This document shows positions 14,793 through 17,527 of a stretch of 17,527 nucleotides of DNA, piece after piece. The DNA is from JANQRV01 sp964533785 (GTDB lineage Bacteria > Bacteroidota > Bacteroidia > Chitinophagales > Saprospiraceae), in NCBI GenBank assembly GCA_964533785.1, contig CAZHNG010000121.1, forward strand, positions 1-17,527, given 5' to 3'. The notes beneath the pieces were generated by a model. It was not told where the DNA came from. It saw only the letters and a program-made list of their open reading frames with translations, and did not search any database. A program made the position numbers and the translations under genes. Numbering within the stretch: position 1 is the stretch's first letter; every line of letters starts with the position of its first letter.

Positions 14793-16373
14793 TTACTTCG
14801 TACGCGCGATCTCTCCGGATTTTATTCTTGCCATATAATCGTCGTAGGCTCTTCGCACATTCGGGATCAGGAAATACAATGCAAATACATTTGGAAAACA
14901 CATTGCAAAGATCATTGCATCACCGAAATTAAAAACACTATTAGCTGAAATTGCGGATCCTACCACTACGAAAGCACAGAAAATTATTTTGTATATATTT
15001 TCATTTAACCGGCTTTCACCGAACAAGAAAGTCCAGGACTTCAGGCCGTAATAAGACCAGGAGATCATCGTGGATAAGGCAAATAAGATCACCGCCAAAG
15101 ATAAAATCGGAGGAAACCAAGGCATGGTTTGAGCAAAAGCACTTGAGGTCAAACCAATGGCAGCGTCATTCCCGCCACCTGCCGTAAAAGATTCGTAAGC
15201 AGCTTGTTGACCAATATCACCGTAACCGGAAATGATAATGACCAATGCGGTCATCGTACAGATCACTACCGTATCAATAAAAGGCTCTAATAGTGCTACA
15301 ACCCCTTCGGAAATAGGCTCGTCCGTTTTTACAGCAGAGTGTGCAATAGAAGCCGATCCTACTCCCGCTTCGTTGGAGAAGGCAGCCCTACGAAAACCTT
15401 GGATCAAAACGCCCACAAAGCCTCCGTATAAAGCATCCGCAGAAAAAGCACCGCTAATGATCTGTCCAAATGCATTCGGAACCTGAGATAAATTACCAAA
15501 AAGAACGACCAAAGCCGCGACTACGTATATACCAACCATAAAGGGTACCACCTTATCCGTCACTCTGGCGATCGATTTAATTCCACCAAGAATGATCAGC
15601 GCAACAATTACTGCCATTGCAATACCGAATAAATAGCCTTGCCCGTAGAGGAAACTATTCTCCCCCCCTGTCACATCGATCAACTGCTGTGTCGCCTGGT
15701 TGATCTGTACCGTATTTCCTCCACCAAAAGATCCACCGATACAGGCTATTGCAAACAAAACCGCCAACACTTTACCAAAAGAAGCCCAACCAGCACCCTT
15801 TTCCGCAAATCCCTTAACCATGTAGTACATTGGCCCTCCCGATACGGTTCCGTCAATATTGATATTACGGTACATCACTCCCAGGGAGCATTCCACAAAT
15901 TTCGATGCCATCCCAAAAATGCCGGCAATGATCATCCAGAAAGTAGCGCCCGGCCCTCCTAAAGACACCGCGATAGCAACACCAGCGATATTACCAACCC
16001 CTACCGTACCGGATAAAGCCGCCGTCAATGCCTGAAAATGGGATACTTCCCCTTTATCATCAGGATCGTCATATTTTCCTCTAACTACGTCAATAGCGTG
16101 ACGAAAAGCCCGGATATTTACAAACCGCATATATACCGTAAAAAACATCGCCCCGACGACCAACCAAACTAAAACAAATGGAATTCTGTTCATTGCACCG
16201 TCGCCATCAATATCCCCGATCGGTATCGTAAAGAAAATGATCGATTCGACTACATTAGTGATCGGTGTAAAGAAGGCATCGATCTTTTCGTCCATTGTCA
16301 TTTCCTGTTCCTGCGCAAAAGATAACAAGGGCAATAGTACTGCCGCCAGCAGTGTCATAAACTTTTTCATCAT
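14793..16373 (-). CDS. Alanine/glycine:cation symporter family protein (AGCS)
   Basis: Sodium- or proton-coupled amino acid importer of the AGCS family, usually for alanine or glycine, in the inner membrane. It has 526 aa and about eleven hydrophobic segments. The family signature SGTVGVGNIAGV is at residues 121-132, followed by SLGGPGATFWM. The second hallmark, RRAAFSNEAGVGSASIAHS, and a FALSTMISWSYYG segment are also present. The N-terminus is unusual: MMKKFMTLLAAVLLPLLSFA followed by QEQE reads as a cleavable signal peptide of about 20 residues. A short DIDGDG loop (residues 54-59) precedes the first long membrane helix. The substrate cannot be fixed from sequence. The start is ATG at 16373 or the adjacent ATG at 16370. 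The gene stands alone and converges with the dcw side. Confidence 0.93.
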   Translation of the reverse strand: MMKKFMTLLAAVLLPLLSFAQEQEMTMDEKIDAFFTPITNVVESIIFFTIPIGDIDGDGAMNRIPFVLVWLVVGAMFFTVYMRFVNIRAFRHAIDVVRGKYDDPDDKGEVSHFQALTAALSGTVGVGNIAGVAIAVSLGGPGATFWMIIAGIFGMASKFVECSLGVMYRNINIDGTVSGGPMYYMVKGFAEKGAGWASFGKVLAVLFAIACIGGSFGGGNTVQINQATQQLIDVTGGENSFLYGQGYLFGIAMAVIVALIILGGIKSIARVTDKVVPFMVGIYVVAALVVLFGNLSQVPNAFGQIISGAFSADALYGGFVGVLIQGFRRAAFSNEAGVGSASIAHSAVKTDEPISEGVVALLEPFIDTVVICTMTALVIIISGYGDIGQQAAYESFTAGGGNDAAIGLTSSAFAQTMPWFPPILSLAVILFALSTMISWSYYGLKSWTFLFGESRLNENIYKIIFCAFVVVGSAISANSVFNFGDAMIFAMCFPNVFALYFLIPNVRRAYDDYMARIKSGEIARTK

Positions 16374-16446
16374 AATGATTAACCATTTACAATAATCTAA
16401 ATTATGCCGCCAAGTTGTTTGTGAGCTATTTTCGAATTAATTCATG

Positions 16447-16478
16447 TCAAGGTATTTTTTTCTTTTAACTTATTCAAA
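16447..16478 (-). promoter_or_regulatory. Weak candidate promoter for the symporter gene
   Basis: Read on the minus strand, TTTG (16478-16475) is followed by 20 nt and TACCTTGA (16454-16447). This keeps the TA and a TTG of the Bacteroidetes -7 element but lacks one T. The distance to the ATG is about 73 nt. Moderate match only. Confidence 0.28.
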
Positions 16479-16597
16479 AGTTCACGCCGTTTATTTTGGC
16501 TATACGTTTATTTTCAGGGTGAAAGAGGGATGCTTGTTCGGAGGGTTATTGAAGAGAAACCCGAAAGTTCCTGTTGTTTTTTTTAATTTGCACTGTA

Positions 16598-16776
16598 TTT
16601 AGGGTTGTGTAAAAAATAACTTACAACAGTTGGCTGCTTCTTTTGGCGCTATACTTCGTTAAAAATACTCGCCGTAGCTTAGGCTATGCCTGCGTTTTTT
16701 GCCTTGTCTAGCACCAAAATAAGCAACCCAATTATTTATAACTNNNNNNNNNNCTTATTCTTTCCACAACCCTTAA
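16598..16776. repeat. Nested palindromic element, copy 2 (contains N gap)
   Basis: The outer arms 16598-16619 and 16755-16776 are reverse complements at 19 of 22 positions, around GGGTTGTG. A middle tier pairs TTGG-TGCTT-TTTTGG (about 16630-16646) with its complement near 16714-16732, with one indel. The inner arms TTTTGGCGCTA (16641-16651) and TAGCACCAAAA (16709-16719) match at 10 of 11. The left core edge TTTTGGCGCTATACTTCGTT differs from copy 1 at one of 20 positions, and the right edge GCCTTGTCTAGCACCAAAA differs at two of 19. The 40-nt interior is an imperfect hairpin from AAAAATACTCGCC to CCTGCGTTTTTT around GTAGC-TTAG-GCTAT. The outer arms are unrelated to those of copy 1. Confidence 0.72.
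16744..16753. other. Assembly gap (ten Ns) inside the palindromic element
   Basis: Ten undetermined bases sit in the right arm of the element, between the middle and outer tiers. A uniform run of ten is typical of a scaffold join of unknown length. Its position inside a repeat suggests that the repeat itself broke the assembly. Confidence 0.95.
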
Positions 16777-16818
16777 TTATCGAGCCAGTCAATCCCATTG
16801 ACAATTAATTAATAAGCT

Positions 16819-17397
16819 TTGTCTTCAAAAATTACCGATGAGCAAATTTTAATTTGGTTGAAAGCGGGGCGGGAATCCGTAATTGATTATCTGTTTCAAC
16901 AATATTACAGCATGATCTGTATTGCCGTATACCGCATTTTCCCCGATAAGAATTATGCCGAAGACATCGCCCAGGAAGTGTTCTACGAGATCTGGAAACG
17001 ACGCAGCGAGCTGCAAATCAATAGTTCACTGGGAGCCTATATGAGAAAAATGGCCGTGAATAAGACGCTGAATTTCATCCGGGACAAAAAACTCAACTTT
17101 GAAGCAGACCAGGAATACATCGTAGAGCATGCACAGCCCCAAATTGTCACCCATCAGCTAGAAGCGGAAGAATTAAAGCTAATTATTGACAAAACCATTG
17201 ATAAGCTTCCCGAAAGATGTAGAATAGTATTTATTTTGAATCGGTATGAAAATATGCCGTATAAAGAAATAGCAAAGCACTTGAATATCTCGGTGAAAAC
17301 AGTAGAAAACCAGATTTCAAAAGCTTTGAAAATCCTGCGACAAAATCTGGGGCCTTATCTCGGAATTTTGTCCATTTTATTTGGGTTAGTGATTTAA
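16819..17397 (+). CDS. ECF-type RNA polymerase sigma-70 factor
   Basis: Extracytoplasmic-function sigma factor that would direct RNA polymerase to a specific regulon. It has 192 aa with the two-domain ECF layout: region 2 at about residues 20-90, with AEDIAQEVFYEIWKRR at 47-62 and a LGAYMRKMAVNKTLNFIRD stretch; and region 4 at about 120-178, with the helix-turn-helix YKEIAKHLNISVKTVENQIS. It resembles the sigma factors expanded in Bacteroidetes that usually precede a FecR-type anti-sigma and SusC/SusD genes. No such partner is visible in the 130 nt left after it. An uncommon hydrophobic tail, LGILSILFGLVI, ends the protein. The start is TTG at 16819: a stop lies two codons upstream and the nearby ATG at 16838 is out of frame, so the choice is forced unless the initiator is ATT. 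Confidence 0.9.
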   Translation: MSSKITDEQILIWLKAGRESVIDYLFQQYYSMICIAVYRIFPDKNYAEDIAQEVFYEIWKRRSELQINSSLGAYMRKMAVNKTLNFIRDKKLNFEADQEYIVEHAQPQIVTHQLEAEELKLIIDKTIDKLPERCRIVFILNRYENMPYKEIAKHLNISVKTVENQISKALKILRQNLGPYLGILSILFGLVI

Positions 17398-17407
17398 TTG
17401 GACTTTT

Positions 17408-17428
17408 GACGCTAGACGCTAGATTCTA
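17408..17428. repeat. Short heptad repeat GACGCTA x2 plus a variant
   Basis: GACGCTA at 17408-17414 and 17415-17421 is followed by the variant GATTCTA at 17422-17428 and then GAC. The unit length is seven, with two exact units and one at 5 of 7. It begins 10 nt after the sigma factor stop. No coding role is apparent. Confidence 0.5.
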
Positions 17429-17441
17429 GACAACAAAACGC

Positions 17442-17520
17442 TGATATTCAATGGATATCAATTTTTCAGAACCAATAAATTTCCGTTGATTGTCAATTAG
17501 TTAGAATTTTTAGTCTAACT
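17442..17520. repeat. Two hairpins in the terminal intergenic stretch
   Basis: TGATAT (17442-17447) pairs with ATATCA (17455-17460) across 7 nt. AGTTAGA (17499-17505) pairs with TCTAACT (17514-17520) across 8 nt. Between them TGTCAATTAGTTAG (17491-17504) matches 13 of 14 bases of the copy 1 palindrome arm at 14481-14494. The stretch 17398-17527 holds no gene that I can see. Confidence 0.4.
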
Positions 17521-17527
17521 TCTAGAG

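Larger units (their letters stand above)
16374..16818. other. 445-nt divergent intergenic region with palindromic element and assembly gap
   Basis: This region lies between the divergent symporter and sigma factor genes. The half next to the symporter contains a possible promoter for it (16447-16478, minus). The half next to the sigma gene is occupied by the second palindromic element (16598-16776), which includes ten undetermined bases. No ORF of note is present. TTTTGGC-TATAC-GTT at 16494-16508 weakly resembles the element core. Confidence 0.6.

Noticed and set aside
14788..14803. GGTTTACTTCGT at the end of the symporter gene resembles the core edge GGTATACTTCGTT
   Set aside because: The match is about 11 of 12 nt, within coding sequence, with no complementary arm. 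Probably coincidence.
16494..16510. Third, degenerate copy of the element core (TTTTGGC-TATAC-GTT)
   Set aside because: It requires two deletions relative to the core, has no inverted partner, and could be chance in a short AT-rich stretch.
16838..16840. ATG as start of the sigma factor
   Set aside because: It is in a different reading frame from the sigma factor coding sequence.
1..17527. CRISPR arrays, tRNA or rRNA genes, and complete insertion sequences
   Set aside because: No regularly spaced direct repeats, no cloverleaf or rRNA-like stretch, and no transposase motif was found on either strand.

Overview
The window carries most of a division and cell wall (dcw) cluster, followed by a repeat-rich accessory stretch. 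Several traits point to Bacteroidota: MraY (421 aa) has a roughly 60-residue extracytoplasmic insertion, FtsI ends in a PASTA domain, start codons lack clear Shine-Dalgarno sequences, candidate promoters resemble the TTTG / TAnnTTTG type, and the last gene is a Bacteroidetes-type ECF sigma factor. A Saprospiria-like lineage is a guess.

Positions 1-13547 hold ten plus-strand genes: ftsI (5' end cut off), murE, mraY, murD, ftsW, murG, murC, ftsQ, ftsA and ftsZ. MurE, MurD and MurC are Mur ligases for the UDP-MurNAc peptide. MraY and MurG make lipid I and lipid II. FtsW and FtsI polymerise and cross-link septal peptidoglycan. FtsQ, FtsA and FtsZ build the divisome. Spacing is tight from ftsI to ftsW. 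A 391-nt leader precedes murG, with a candidate promoter and two hairpins, and 126-152 nt gaps precede ftsA and ftsZ. A strong hairpin plus T-run ends the cluster at 13558-13602. murF and ddl are not in the visible part.

Positions 13603-14792 contain one small ORF of unknown function (13803-14078) and then about 700 nt without a convincing gene. That stretch holds a chain of inverted repeats. The largest is a nested palindrome (14281-14509) with a GC-rich interior.

Positions 14793-16373 carry a minus-strand alanine/glycine:cation symporter with a signal-peptide-like N-terminus. Its upstream region holds a second copy of the palindromic element (16598-16776), interrupted by ten Ns. An ECF sigma factor (16819-17397, TTG start) follows, and the window ends in short repeats and hairpins.

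The most noteworthy signal is the repeat family. Two copies share core edges, but their outer arms are unrelated between copies while each pairs with its own partner. This looks like an undescribed palindromic intergenic element. Its mobility or function cannot be decided from the sequence alone.
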